DNA of 64,000 bases from an uncultured Lachnospiraceae bacterium (GTDB lineage Bacteria; Bacillota; Clostridia; Lachnospirales; Lachnospiraceae), in the NCBI GenBank assembly GCA_947164865.1, contig CAMUYA010000010.1, positions 35,914-99,913 of the forward strand. The letters run 5' to 3'. This document shows positions 17,178 to 27,300 of this stretch, piece after piece (positions within the stretch are counted from its first letter, which is position 1; every line of letters begins with the position of its first letter). A model generated the notes under the pieces. The model did no database searches. It had not been told where the DNA came from and saw nothing but the letters and a program-made list of their open reading frames with translations. Made by a program: the position numbers and the translations under genes.

Positions 17178-17307
17178 GGAATTTTGTTTCACAAGAATAA
17201 AGCCCCATTAAGGTGTTGGAACTTCTTCATTCGATCAAATGTTTTCTGTAGAACCAAGTAATACTTTTCCTATCGTCTTTAATACTTTTTCATATCTTCT
17301 CCATGGC

Positions 17308-18777
17308 TTAGTTGTCACCTACAATATCATATAGCGTTTGGATCGCATCCTCCCCTGCGCAAGGATAGTCAGGTTCGATGTAGTCACCTCTCGAAGGATC
17401 TATTCGGGTGTAGCGGGCTGTCGATACTGAAAGCCACATTCCAATATCTTCGAAATAGAACTGAGTGATCTCGCCACAGGAATTGCAGGATTCCGCAGGC
17501 GATTCTCCGATTACTTCACCGCGACCATTGTCTACTATCATCTCAGCAAACCGCATGGCCGACGAAAACGACTCCTCATCGGTAAGTACATACAATTCTC
17601 CGTCAAACTCAAGTTCTCTATTTCTCTTATTCTTAGTTTCCCCACTCTGGTCAAATGTCAGATAGTTCCATCTTATAGTCCTGAAATTATCTCCCTGGTA
17701 ATATGTGTCTATCGGCAGGTACCTAAACAGTTCATTTACGACATATGTGTCACCACCCCCATTGCCTCTTAGATCGATCGCAAGATTCTCGATATTATGC
17801 TCTTTTATCTCCGTAAACATTTCACGAAGCACATCCCTGTAGTGATCACTTATCCAACAATGTCTTAGAGTAAGTACAGCCAGACTTCTTTCTTCATCTA
17901 TCTCATAATATACATAATCATTATTATCATCTGACGGTAGGTATATATCACATAGATCATAGTATTCTTCACTAGTTATAAAATCCTCACGGTTATAAGT
18001 GCAGGATTCTTCGGTCCCATCCTTATCCTTCCAAATAACCTCATAAGGCGCCTCAATCCCACAAAGATCCAGATAAAACAAGCTTTCCATATTTACACTA
18101 ATATAACGCGGTGTTTCATAGGAATAGTAAGGCTCTACAAGTTCCTCTAACTGATCCTCTGTCATTCCATTTACAGAATATATGCTATAGCCTTGGGCCT
18201 CCATCTCAGGGCCATCTGACATGAACACTCCGTCCCACGAGTTAAATGATGTATGTGCATCGTTTATCTCATGAAGAATACTACGAATGCCACGAATAAA
18301 AACTATCGCCTTGATCGTATCCCTTGATTTGAAATCAGCCCTGACCTCCTCATACTTTGCCTGAACCACAGGTGACAGTCCATCTGCGAAAGATATATGA
18401 TACTTCCTAAGACAGTCCATAACCTCATCAAGATTATCCAGAGCCTCTTCCTGCGTAAGATCCGAATTTTCATAATAATGAATCGGCCTATTAGACTTGA
18501 ATACATCACTATTCCAATATGGGCAGGCATATGCAAGAAGCACACACGCAATTGTAAAAACACTCGTGGTAATTACAGCAATTGTCTTAGTCGATTTCGA
18601 TAAAAACTTCTTAGCTATAACCCAAACGGAAGCTATAGCCACCATAGAAGCGAATATCATAATCCATTGCGGAATATTCTTCCATATAAGCAGTACATTC
18701 AGCGGAATTATGCCAAACACCATAACATTTATAATTATAATGACAGCAAATGCGCCAAACTTTTTAAGTCTATTCAT
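17308..18777 (-). CDS. S41-family peptidase with N-terminal membrane anchor
   Basis: Predicted 489 residues. Three hydrophobic segments occupy residues 1-90 (FGAFAVIIIINVMVFGII, IMIFASMVAIASVWVIA and VITTSVFTIACVLLAYA). The rest is the extracellular part with an S41 catalytic domain: NLAIDLRGNGGGD and then VLTDEESFSSAMRFAE around the nucleophile Ser. The usual CtpA Lys four residues after the Ser is absent (SSAMRF), and no PDZ domain is visible, so it resembles the tricorn/IRBP-like S41 branch rather than carboxy-terminal processing peptidases. The local sequence is AT-richer than its neighbours. GAGGAA precedes ATG 18777. Substrate unknown. Confidence 0.8.
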   Translation of the reverse strand: MNRLKKFGAFAVIIIINVMVFGIIPLNVLLIWKNIPQWIMIFASMVAIASVWVIAKKFLSKSTKTIAVITTSVFTIACVLLAYACPYWNSDVFKSNRPIHYYENSDLTQEEALDNLDEVMDCLRKYHISFADGLSPVVQAKYEEVRADFKSRDTIKAIVFIRGIRSILHEINDAHTSFNSWDGVFMSDGPEMEAQGYSIYSVNGMTEDQLEELVEPYYSYETPRYISVNMESLFYLDLCGIEAPYEVIWKDKDGTEESCTYNREDFITSEEYYDLCDIYLPSDDNNDYVYYEIDEERSLAVLTLRHCWISDHYRDVLREMFTEIKEHNIENLAIDLRGNGGGDTYVVNELFRYLPIDTYYQGDNFRTIRWNYLTFDQSGETKNKRNRELEFDGELYVLTDEESFSSAMRFAEMIVDNGRGEVIGESPAESCNSCGEITQFYFEDIGMWLSVSTARYTRIDPSRGDYIEPDYPCAGEDAIQTLYDIVGDN

Positions 18778-18853
18778 TGGATTCCTCTTTTTTCGTAACT
18801 CCCTTTTCGGAAAAGTGTCCCTAATGCCTACTAACCCCTACCGACCTGTATAA

Positions 18854-19084
18854 TTATACTGAAACCCTACTTTTCCCTATTGCTTTTCTATATCTGGACT
18901 CAATGATTTTCATACCATTTGCACGGGCATCAATATAATCATCAAGGTCTTTAAGCACGAGTTCCTTTTTTCTCTTTGTCTTAATAACAAAGGTCACAGG
19001 AAAGTGCATCAGTTTCAAACGGAAAAATACTAGAGCAAAACCCTCCAAAAATGATACATCGTTCAACTTAAGTAATAAATTCAT
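18854..19084 (-). CDS. Possible small protein, 76 aa, unrecognised
   Basis: An open frame from ATG 19084 whose product starts with a hydrophobic segment (FLEGFALVFFRLKLMHF) and ends in a basic, helical tail (DDYIDARANGMKIIESRYRKAIGK). The C-terminal half looks protein-like, but no ribosome site precedes the ATG. Its end lies close to the S41 promoter region. It may be a remnant of a longer gene or chance. No family recognised. Confidence 0.2.
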   Translation of the reverse strand: MNLLLKLNDVSFLEGFALVFFRLKLMHFPVTFVIKTKRKKELVLKDLDDYIDARANGMKIIESRYRKAIGKSRVSV

Positions 19085-19185
19085 AAATAATTATTTGTAA
19101 ATAACAGAATACTGCCATATTTCACCTGCTTTCTTCGGTCCGTTCAAAATGTTTTATTCTCATAAAAAACTACCGAGATCAATCT

Positions 19186-19213
19186 TTCAAACAGCTCCAT
19201 TATAGCATATAAT
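19186..19213 (+). promoter_or_regulatory. hflX promoter giving a leaderless or nearly leaderless transcript
   Basis: A TTTCAA/TTCAAA -35 (19185-19191), 16-17 bases, and a perfect TATAAT (19208-19213). Only six bases separate TATAAT from the hflX ATG at 19220, so the expected +1 falls on or next to the start codon. Confidence 0.6.
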
Positions 19214-19219
19214 GTAAAT

Positions 19220-20551
19220 ATGGATATTAACAAAGAAGAAATCATCAACCCCAAAGCAATACTTGTCGGGCTTAACACTCCTCACCGCGAAGATGCATCC
19301 ACATTCTCCGACTTCGATCATTCCATGACTGAAATGAAAAGCCTGATCGAGGCCTGCGATATGGTTGTATGCGATAAGCTTACGCAGACTCTCGATCATC
19401 CCGAGAGCGGAACCTATCTCGGAAAGGGAAAGGCTTATGAGCTGGCGGATCTTGTGCAGGAAACCGGCGCAGAGTACTGTGTGTTCGAGGGAAATCTTTC
19501 GCCCGCTCAGATGAAGAATCTGCAGGATATCGTTAAAGTTCCCGTATGGGACAGGACGAATCTTATACTGGAGATCTTTTCACGCCGCGCCAAAACCCGC
19601 GAAGCAAAGCTGCAGGTTGAATCAGCATATCTTCAGTTCATGCTTCCCAGACTCACAGGCATGTGGCAGCACTTAGGGCGCCAGGGCGGTGGTGGAGGAA
19701 GCCGCGCCAACAAAGGTATCGGTGAGACACAGCTCGAGCTAGACAGAAGACAGATCAACCATCGCGTGGCAGAGCTTTCGAAGGAGCTTGATAAGATAAG
19801 CAAAACCCGATCCGTCCAGCGCTCGGGCCGTGAGAAAAATTCAACACCGTCAGTGGCTCTCGTTGGATATACAAATGCGGGGAAAAGCTCTCTGATGAAC
19901 CGGCTCCTTTCCCTCTCGGATACTTATAAGAAAAACGATGAAGGCGAAAATGAAAAAAAGGTCTTCGAGAAGGATATGCTTTTTGCAACTCTCGACACAT
20001 CGATCAGACATATCTATCTTGAGAACAAGAAGGATTTTCTGCTCTCCGATACTGTCGGATTTATTGAGAATCTCCCTCACGGACTGGTAAAGGCATTCAG
20101 GTCCACCCTTGAAGAGATAAAGTATGCGGACCTGCTCCTTATAGTTCTGGATTCATCCGATCCCTATCACAAGGAGCACAGGAAAGTTACGGATAAGACT
20201 CTTGCAGAACTTGGTGCCGGCGACATTCCCAGGATCTATGTGATGAACAAGTGTGACCTAATAGACCGCAGGGAAACAGGCGGTATCGTATCCGATGAAA
20301 ACATTGTTTATATCTCCGCAAAAAAAGGAGAAGGAATAGATGACCTTCTTGAAAAGATATCTATCCTTCTCCACGGAGAAACCGTAACGGTAAACGCACT
20401 TATTCCTTTTTCAAGAGGCGATCTGATAAGCCGCCTCCACTCAGACGGTGTTATTAAGCACGAAGAATACCGCGAGGACGGAACCTTCGTTGAGGCAGAG
20501 TGTCCCGCTAAGCTGGCAGAGGAGCTGGGAAGCTTTATGCTCGCCGATTGA
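19220..20551 (+). CDS. hflX: Ribosome-associated GTPase HflX
   Basis: Predicted 443 residues. The N-terminal HflX domain has PKAILVGLN and GTYLGKGKA, then the glycine-rich linker LGRQGGGGGSRANKGIGETQLE. The GTPase domain has G1 GYTNAGKSS, G3 DTVGFI and G4 NKCD. HflX splits stalled or hibernating 70S ribosomes under stress and binds the 50S subunit. There is no Shine-Dalgarno sequence before the ATG, and the -10 ends six bases from it, which points to leaderless expression. No other in-frame Met is near enough to serve as a start. The gene converges on addA with a 42-base gap. Confidence 0.95.
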   Translation: MDINKEEIINPKAILVGLNTPHREDASTFSDFDHSMTEMKSLIEACDMVVCDKLTQTLDHPESGTYLGKGKAYELADLVQETGAEYCVFEGNLSPAQMKNLQDIVKVPVWDRTNLILEIFSRRAKTREAKLQVESAYLQFMLPRLTGMWQHLGRQGGGGGSRANKGIGETQLELDRRQINHRVAELSKELDKISKTRSVQRSGREKNSTPSVALVGYTNAGKSSLMNRLLSLSDTYKKNDEGENEKKVFEKDMLFATLDTSIRHIYLENKKDFLLSDTVGFIENLPHGLVKAFRSTLEEIKYADLLLIVLDSSDPYHKEHRKVTDKTLAELGAGDIPRIYVMNKCDLIDRRETGGIVSDENIVYISAKKGEGIDDLLEKISILLHGETVTVNALIPFSRGDLISRLHSDGVIKHEEYREDGTFVEAECPAKLAEELGSFMLAD

Positions 20552-20593
20552 CTCCGGCATCGCAATTCTTCAAAGACTCAGCTCTTAAAGTAC

Positions 20594-23500
20594 TTAACAT
20601 CGTACTGCTTCGCCGAGGCTGAAGGAGTAGAGTATCCTTTCCTTTACTTTCATTCCTGTGAGCTTTTCGATCGCTTCCTGATAATAATCAAGCTGAGCGG
20701 TATAGCGGTTTACAAGTTCCTCTCCGCTCTTTACGCTATCGGTTTTATAATCAAGAAGAACTATTCCGTCTTCTTCAACAAAATACGCATCTATGATTCC
20801 CTGAATGAGAACTTTTTCCCCTTCGGGGAATTCTTTGTCTATACGCTTTGCAGGGAGGCTGAGCACAAACGGTTGCTCTCTCTTAAGCTTACCCAATGCG
20901 GCACCGGTCCACATTCTGTAAGCAAGACCGGATGACAGAAACTTCTCTATCTTCCCGGCGTTTACAGCTTCGCTGCACTCTTTTGTTATCCTTCTCTCAC
21001 GCAGTTCTTCCGAAATAAAATCACCTATGACGGAAGAAAGGTCACTCGTTTTCGAAATCTTTTCATTAAATTCCTCAAGGCTTCCGGGCCTTCCTCCCAG
21101 CAGCCTTCCGAGCGTCCTGTCGAAGTCCATTATCTCCATCACTCTGTGATAAGAATTACCGCGTACAGTTCCGCTTATGCCCTCTTCCCCACGTCTGAAC
21201 TTAGGTATGTAAACTTCCTTCTCCCTGGTCTCAAACTGTTCATACGCTGCTTCATCCTCATCAAGCATCGCTGCCATCTTGAGCTCGGAAACGGTGGTTT
21301 TGGTATAGAGCCCTTCAAGATTTTTAAAGGGATACTCATATGCAAAGCGCTCCCTTATCTTTTCAAGCTCCTCTACATTCGCCTTCGATAAAGCATCCTT
21401 AAGCGCTGCTTTTCTTCCGGAGAGTTCAAGCTGTTCCTGGATTCCTAGTATCCTGATATCTTTTGAGCTGATCACTCTGACATCAATACTTCCGCAGCCG
21501 TTAAGTACCGGGCTTATCATATCAAGATACGACCTTGATGAGACAAAAGTATTATATCCTAAAATGGTCTCCCCTGAGCTTTTGATCTTACCGTAGGTTT
21601 TTCTCACATCCTTGCAGCGGCCCACCATAACAAGCCGCTCCTTAGCCCTTGTCATTGCAACGTACAGAAGCCTCTGCTCCTCGGATACGGAACTTTCAGT
21701 TATCTTTTTCGCAATAAGATCATGCCTTAATGTGGAGCATTTAAGCCTCCTCTCGGTGTCGACAAATATCTGACCGAGCCCGAGCTCATTATCATGCACC
21801 AGCTTGGATGTTGTGTCGGAAAGATTAAATCCTTTTCCCATTCCCGCAAGGATCACTATCGGGAACTCGAGGCCTTTACTTTTGTGTATCGTCATGAGCC
21901 TCACAACATCAGCAGTCTCCCCCAGCACGTCCGCTTCGGATGTCTTATCCTCGGTATACTTTTCAAGCTGATCCAGGTATCTTACAAAGTGATAGACTCC
22001 GTAATAGCTCGTCTGCTCATAAGCGGCAGCGTATGAGAGAAGCATCAGAGCATTACCCTTTCTCTTTGCGCCCGCGGGAAGAGCGGAAACATATTCCGGA
22101 TAATCATGCTCATCATAAATGATCTGCAGAAGCTCACGCACTGTCCTGTAGGTGGAAAGGTATCTGTATCTGTTTATCTTTTCGGCAAACCCGGGAGCTT
22201 CTTCCATTACAGCTTCCCATAGGATCTTTCCCGGATGTTTTGCGCGCAGATTTGCAACTTCCTCGGGGGTGTATTCTCCGAAGACAGATACCAGCACTCC
22301 GTAAAGAGGTATTTCATCCAAAGGATTATTGATAGTTCTGAGGAGCTGCACAACGGCCCTTATTTCGGGGGCGGAGAAATACCCGCCGCCTTGACTTATC
22401 GAAATGGGGATGCCCTCTTTTTCAAAGATCCTTCCTATCGTACCCGCTATTTTGCCCGGGCTTCTGTGAAGGATCACTATATCACTGTACTTTGCTTTCC
22501 TGAAAAAGCTTTCTTCCCTGCCGTTTTCATCCGTTCTTTTTTCGGTAACTCTGGTGTTTAAAAGCTCACGCACGGCATTAGCCAGAACGAGTGCCTCCGA
22601 TTCTTCCGATGTGTAATCTTCATCATCGGAAGCTGCATCGGACCCATTATCTGTGTCGGACGCTTTATCGTCACCGGTTCCGCTATCCTCGCGGTTTATG
22701 TTTTCTTCCCCGTCTTCTTCCACTTCTTCTATATCCGAAAACTTTTTATCAAATAAAAGAAGCCGGGTTTTGAATTCTCCTGGATCTCCTTCCGGGTATT
22801 CTGCCCCCGTATAAAGCCTTGCATCACTGTCGTACTCTATGCCGCCAGTTTCTTCATGCATGATCCTTTCAAACACTTCATTGACGGAAGAAAGAACTTC
22901 CTCCCTGCTTCTGAAATTCTTTGAAAGATCTTTGCGGTCACAGCCTTCGGTGGTTCTGTAGGTATTGTATTTTTCAAGGAACAGGTCCGGCCTCGCCTGT
23001 CTGAAACTGTAAATGCTCTGCTTTACATCTCCTACCATAAATCGGTCAAAGCTTCCTGCTTCCTTTGAGGCGATGGCATCAAGGATCACATCCTGTACGA
23101 GGTTGCTGTCCTGATATTCGTCGACCATTATCTCTTTAAAATGATCTCTGTATTCCTGTGCAACCTGCGTCGGATTCCCTTCGGCATCCACGAGAATATC
23201 CAGCGCAAAGTGCTCCAGATCTCCGAAGTCGACGACATGTTCCTCGGCTTTCTTTTCGAGAAATCTCCTTCTGAATTCGATGGTGATATCGATCAGAGTA
23301 TCCATATAAGGCGCACACGCATCAGAAGTTTCGCAGGTCTTTTTGAGGGTCGGAGTGAAGAGTTTTGCGATGGCGGTCAGTTCCTTCTTTATAGGACCTC
23401 TGCCATCCTTAACCATATTTTTAAGGCTTTCATCGTACCCATCTCCTTTGCAACCGGGAACTCTTGATGCGAAATCATCAACTGCATGTCTGAGTGCTTC

Positions 23501-24337
23501 TCCGAGGTCAATTACGGTATCCTTTTTCAATACAGATCTTATCAGATCAAGCTCTTTTTCTATGGTTCCCGCATAAGGAGTCGGACCGCCGGGCACGTTG
23601 CAGATATCAAGAAATCTCTCATATTCCCTCTCTGCGCCTTTTATTTTTCCCATCAGATACTTATAGAAGAATTCTCCCAAGGGATGCGGTTTTCCGCTTT
23701 CCTCATCGATACCCGTAAGCAGTTCATACGTATCCTTATGATCCTCTTTTCTTTCCTTAAGAAATCTCTCAGGCCAGGCAAAGCTTTCGGAATAATTCTG
23801 CAGCTCAAGCACAGTCTCCTCAAATTCGGAATCATCCGATTTCGTTGGAGCAAAGAAAACAGAGGCGGCAATAAACTCAGGATCCTCCGAATCGTACTTT
23901 TCTTCAAAAAGATTCCTCAGCACATCCCTTCGCATAAGCTGTGCTTCACCTTCATCCATAACTCTGAAATCGGGATCGAGCCCTATATCATGAAAATGAT
24001 TTCTGAGCACACTCTGGCAGAATGCGTCTATGGTGGTTATCATCGCCCGATGAACGAGAGAATACTGCTTCTGAAGATGCTTATCAGCAGGGTTTTCAGA
24101 CAGCTTAAGGGCAATGCGCTTATGAACCCTCTCACGCATCTCCGCTGCTGCAGCCTTTGTAAATGTAACAACAAGAAGCTGATCGATATCGATTTTATTA
24201 TTCTCGTCACAGACAAGGGATACGATCCTCTCGACAAGCACAGCGGTCTTTCCGCTTCCCGCCGCGGCGCTTACCAAAAGGTTATTGTGCCTCGAATTTA
24301 TTACGCCCTTCTGATCATCTGTAAAATCTATTGCCAC
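20594..24337 (-). CDS. addA: ATP-dependent helicase/nuclease subunit A, AddA
   Basis: Predicted 1247 residues. UvrD-like helicase motifs are present: SAAAGSGKTAVLVERI (Walker A), VVTFTKAAAAEMRERV, DEYQDSN, VGDVKQSIYSFRQA, and LRLMTIHKSKGLEFP read here as MTIHKSKGLEFPIV. The C-terminal RecB-family nuclease carries VLLDYKTDSV with the Asp and Lys of the active site. A strongly acidic, Ser/Asp-rich insertion of about 50 residues (near residues 520-570) is longer than expected. With AddB it resects double-strand ends to Chi-like sites and loads RecA. It lies 15 bases after addB and forms one operon with it. Confidence 0.97.
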   Translation of the reverse strand: MAIDFTDDQKGVINSRHNNLLVSAAAGSGKTAVLVERIVSLVCDENNKIDIDQLLVVTFTKAAAAEMRERVHKRIALKLSENPADKHLQKQYSLVHRAMITTIDAFCQSVLRNHFHDIGLDPDFRVMDEGEAQLMRRDVLRNLFEEKYDSEDPEFIAASVFFAPTKSDDSEFEETVLELQNYSESFAWPERFLKERKEDHKDTYELLTGIDEESGKPHPLGEFFYKYLMGKIKGAEREYERFLDICNVPGGPTPYAGTIEKELDLIRSVLKKDTVIDLGEALRHAVDDFASRVPGCKGDGYDESLKNMVKDGRGPIKKELTAIAKLFTPTLKKTCETSDACAPYMDTLIDITIEFRRRFLEKKAEEHVVDFGDLEHFALDILVDAEGNPTQVAQEYRDHFKEIMVDEYQDSNLVQDVILDAIASKEAGSFDRFMVGDVKQSIYSFRQARPDLFLEKYNTYRTTEGCDRKDLSKNFRSREEVLSSVNEVFERIMHEETGGIEYDSDARLYTGAEYPEGDPGEFKTRLLLFDKKFSDIEEVEEDGEENINREDSGTGDDKASDTDNGSDAASDDEDYTSEESEALVLANAVRELLNTRVTEKRTDENGREESFFRKAKYSDIVILHRSPGKIAGTIGRIFEKEGIPISISQGGGYFSAPEIRAVVQLLRTINNPLDEIPLYGVLVSVFGEYTPEEVANLRAKHPGKILWEAVMEEAPGFAEKINRYRYLSTYRTVRELLQIIYDEHDYPEYVSALPAGAKRKGNALMLLSYAAAYEQTSYYGVYHFVRYLDQLEKYTEDKTSEADVLGETADVVRLMTIHKSKGLEFPIVILAGMGKGFNLSDTTSKLVHDNELGLGQIFVDTERRLKCSTLRHDLIAKKITESSVSEEQRLLYVAMTRAKERLVMVGRCKDVRKTYGKIKSSGETILGYNTFVSSRSYLDMISPVLNGCGSIDVRVISSKDIRILGIQEQLELSGRKAALKDALSKANVEELEKIRERFAYEYPFKNLEGLYTKTTVSELKMAAMLDEDEAAYEQFETREKEVYIPKFRRGEEGISGTVRGNSYHRVMEIMDFDRTLGRLLGGRPGSLEEFNEKISKTSDLSSVIGDFISEELRERRITKECSEAVNAGKIEKFLSSGLAYRMWTGAALGKLKREQPFVLSLPAKRIDKEFPEGEKVLIQGIIDAYFVEEDGIVLLDYKTDSVKSGEELVNRYTAQLDYYQEAIEKLTGMKVKERILYSFSLGEAVRC

Positions 24338-24352
24338 TTAAATGCTCCTTAT

Positions 24353-27300
24353 TTATGATTTATCTGATGGCTTATCTGATGACTTACCTGATGGCTTATC
24401 CATTTTTTCTCTCATAAGCGGTGCCATCTGTATTTTGTTTACGTTTTCTTTTTTGCTCTTTTCGTACCCGGGGATCCTGTTGTCAAATCCGCAGGACGCT
24501 CTGTAGCTGCAGTACTCGCAACTTCCCTTTTCGGCCGGCCTGGCTTCTATGTTCCCGCCCAGGATATCATCTGCCTGCTTTTTGGCGATATATTCGCTGT
24601 ACTTCATCAGAGTATTGAAATCATCCTGCGGCAGCACTTCGGAATGCGCATTGAATCCACCGTCTGTTTTGTAAGTGACATTTATGACATCGGAAGAACT
24701 GTTTCCCTCTTCCAGGCTCTTGTCATTCAGCGAAACTATTAAATCCTCCCCAACGGTGTAGCCGTGCATCTTATTCTGTTTGCGACGCTCATTCTCAATG
24801 TCCTTTTCGCTGCTTTCGTAGGAAAGCTGAACAAGCGGATCCTCCACGTGATAATACAGCATGGATGCCGGGCCGGAGCTGACTCCTTTTTCGCCAAGCC
24901 GTTTAACCTCCTGATCCATGTACATCGGGAGCTGAAGCTGGCTTCCGTCATAAAGATCGGGCGGATTAAGCTTCTTGGAGGAAGACTTGTAATCGACTAT
25001 CCGGACAAAGACCTTCCCGTCCTTTTTTGCAAGATCCACTCGGTCAATCTTTCCACGAAGCCTGAGGACTCTTTTTTTACCCGTTTCACTATCCAGCTTT
25101 ATATCGCGTCTGAAGGGAACCTCAAAAGCCTGCGGCTCGAATGCACCCTTTTGTATCTGATACCTGATGGATAAGACACTGGTTATGAGAGCTTTTTTAA
25201 GCCTGTAAATATTCAGGCGGTTTCTGGCAGAATCCTGAAATACGCAGGCTCCGTATATATTGGTTACTTTCTCGAGAAGTCCGTCCACCGTATCACGTGC
25301 ATATTCATCCGAAAAGTCACGCCAGTTCCTGCCGTCCTCTTTAAGCTTTTTTGAGAAAAGATCGATGACTTCGTGGAAGACATTTCCCGTATCACGGCTG
25401 TCGATTTCAAAAGCTATGGTTTCCTTGAGTTTTATACCGTATCTGAGGAAGAATTTGTAAGGACAGTTCGCGTATGCTTCAAGCTGGCTTACGCTGCTCC
25501 TTAGCACGGACTCATCGCTTCCTTCCTCCGGCTTTTCACAATAGAGCTTTTCCGCAAGGACTTTCTCTATTTTTTCGGGCTTATATCTGTAAAATGCAGC
25601 CTTTTCAAGCTTATCCCTTTTTTCCGAAAGCTCAGGATCGGAGAATGCACTGTAGATGGTATAAAGCGGTGTTTCCTCCTCAGCATTTCCCTCTGCAAAA
25701 AGCCTTAATTCTTCTCCGAGATATCTGAGTCCTTCGGAACCTGTTACGATCTGGGATGTCTTTTTCTCGTTCTCCGGGAAAAGTATCCGGCTGCCCGGGA
25801 ACATGTTCTTTATCATCTCACAAAGGTATGAAGGCCTTAAGCTCTTTCCTGTGGCATCAAGCCCCGCCCATGAGATGTATAATCTTTCTGACGGCTTTGT
25901 CATATTCATATACAGATACAGCCTCTGGTTATACATTTCTTCTCGGGGAGACGGTGCAAGCTCCAGGCCCTTTTCGAAAAGGCTCTCCCTCTCAAGATCC
26001 GATATGATACCACCCTTATCCGTGTTTCTCGGGATATTTCCGTCGTTTACTCCGGCAAAGAAAAGTATCTTTACTTTCGGTACTCTTGTTCTTTCTATAT
26101 CACCTACCAGCACTCTGTCCACAGACTGGGGTATCGTTCCGATGCGGATCTCTCCGAATCCCGCATCAAGGATCTCTCCGAATTCTTTAAAACTGATCTC
26201 GTCCTCTCCCATAAGTGATTCGATCTGCTCAAGAAGCTCCATGAGCTTACGGTATATCTGATCATATTCCTTTTCGCGCACATAATCACCCTCGGCTTCA
26301 AATCTGCGCGCATATCCGGACAGGATCCCGGCTGCATCGATGGATAAAAGATAGTCGTAAAGACCGCTTACGAAGGATGCCGCTGAAGCTTTCGTATTCT
26401 CCCTTAATACGGTCTGTCTGTCGCCTGCGATACTTCCGAATCCGCTTATCTGCGACATGAACTTTTCCCTGATCTCATTGATCCTTGAAAGCTCAGTCTC
26501 ATCCTCTGCGGACATATCACGGGTTTTGACCGCAAACACGTTTTTCCAGGCTTTGTATCCTCTTATTCCTGTCTGCCTTACGTAGGATTCGAGCATGTCT
26601 GCATCTGTTCTGTCTATTCCTGATATTCCGCTTTTGAGGTATCTGAATACCGAATCGGAAGAGAAGTTTTTAAGATAAAGATCGAAAACGCTTCTCACTC
26701 CCTCGATAAGCGGATTGAGCCTTATCCCGCTGGTCCTGTCGATGTAATACGGGATCTGCATCTTTTGAAACTCTGTTTCGATATAAGGGGCATATCCTTC
26801 TATATCTCCGGAAACAAGAGCTATATCCCTGAACTGCAGGTCTTTATTCTCTGCGAGTAATCTTCTTATCTCCAGCCCTGCCTGATGTACTTCTTCCGAT
26901 ACGTTTGATGCGCAGAAAAGAACAACTGAATCATCATCTTCTTTTTCATATTTTTCCGATGAGATCCTGAACAGGTTTTTTTCTATAAAATCTATTTTTG
27001 CCGGACCGGCTCTGTGATCCAGTACATCGGGCGGCAAAACTTGCGCACCTGCCTTATCGGCTCTCTTTACAAGTGAATCGTATGTCTTTCCGCTGAGATA
27101 AAAGAGCTCCTGCATATCGAGACATTCCCCGATCTTTTTGTCCGATCCCAGAACAAGCGTCACGATAGTCTCGTCCGCTTTTACGATAATATCTTCGATC
27201 ACGCCGAGCTGGATGGGAGTAAAGCCCGTGAACCCGTCAAATACCACCACGCTTCCCGCCAGCACCGAGGATGCCGGGATCACCTGCCTTAAGATGTCAA

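Larger units (their letters stand above)
18778..19219. other. AT-rich intergenic stretch between S41 peptidase and hflX
   Basis: This 442-base gap holds a perfect 12-bp palindrome GTATAATTATAC near 18848-18859, which also supplies a TATAAT-like -10 for the S41 gene (no good -35). It also holds a weak small frame (18854-19084, minus) and, at its right end, the hflX promoter. No RNA gene was recognised. Confidence 0.6.

Noticed and set aside
23486..24358. Plus-strand frame (290 codons) opposite addA
   Set aside because: Antisense to the AddA N-terminus with intact helicase motifs; no Shine-Dalgarno.
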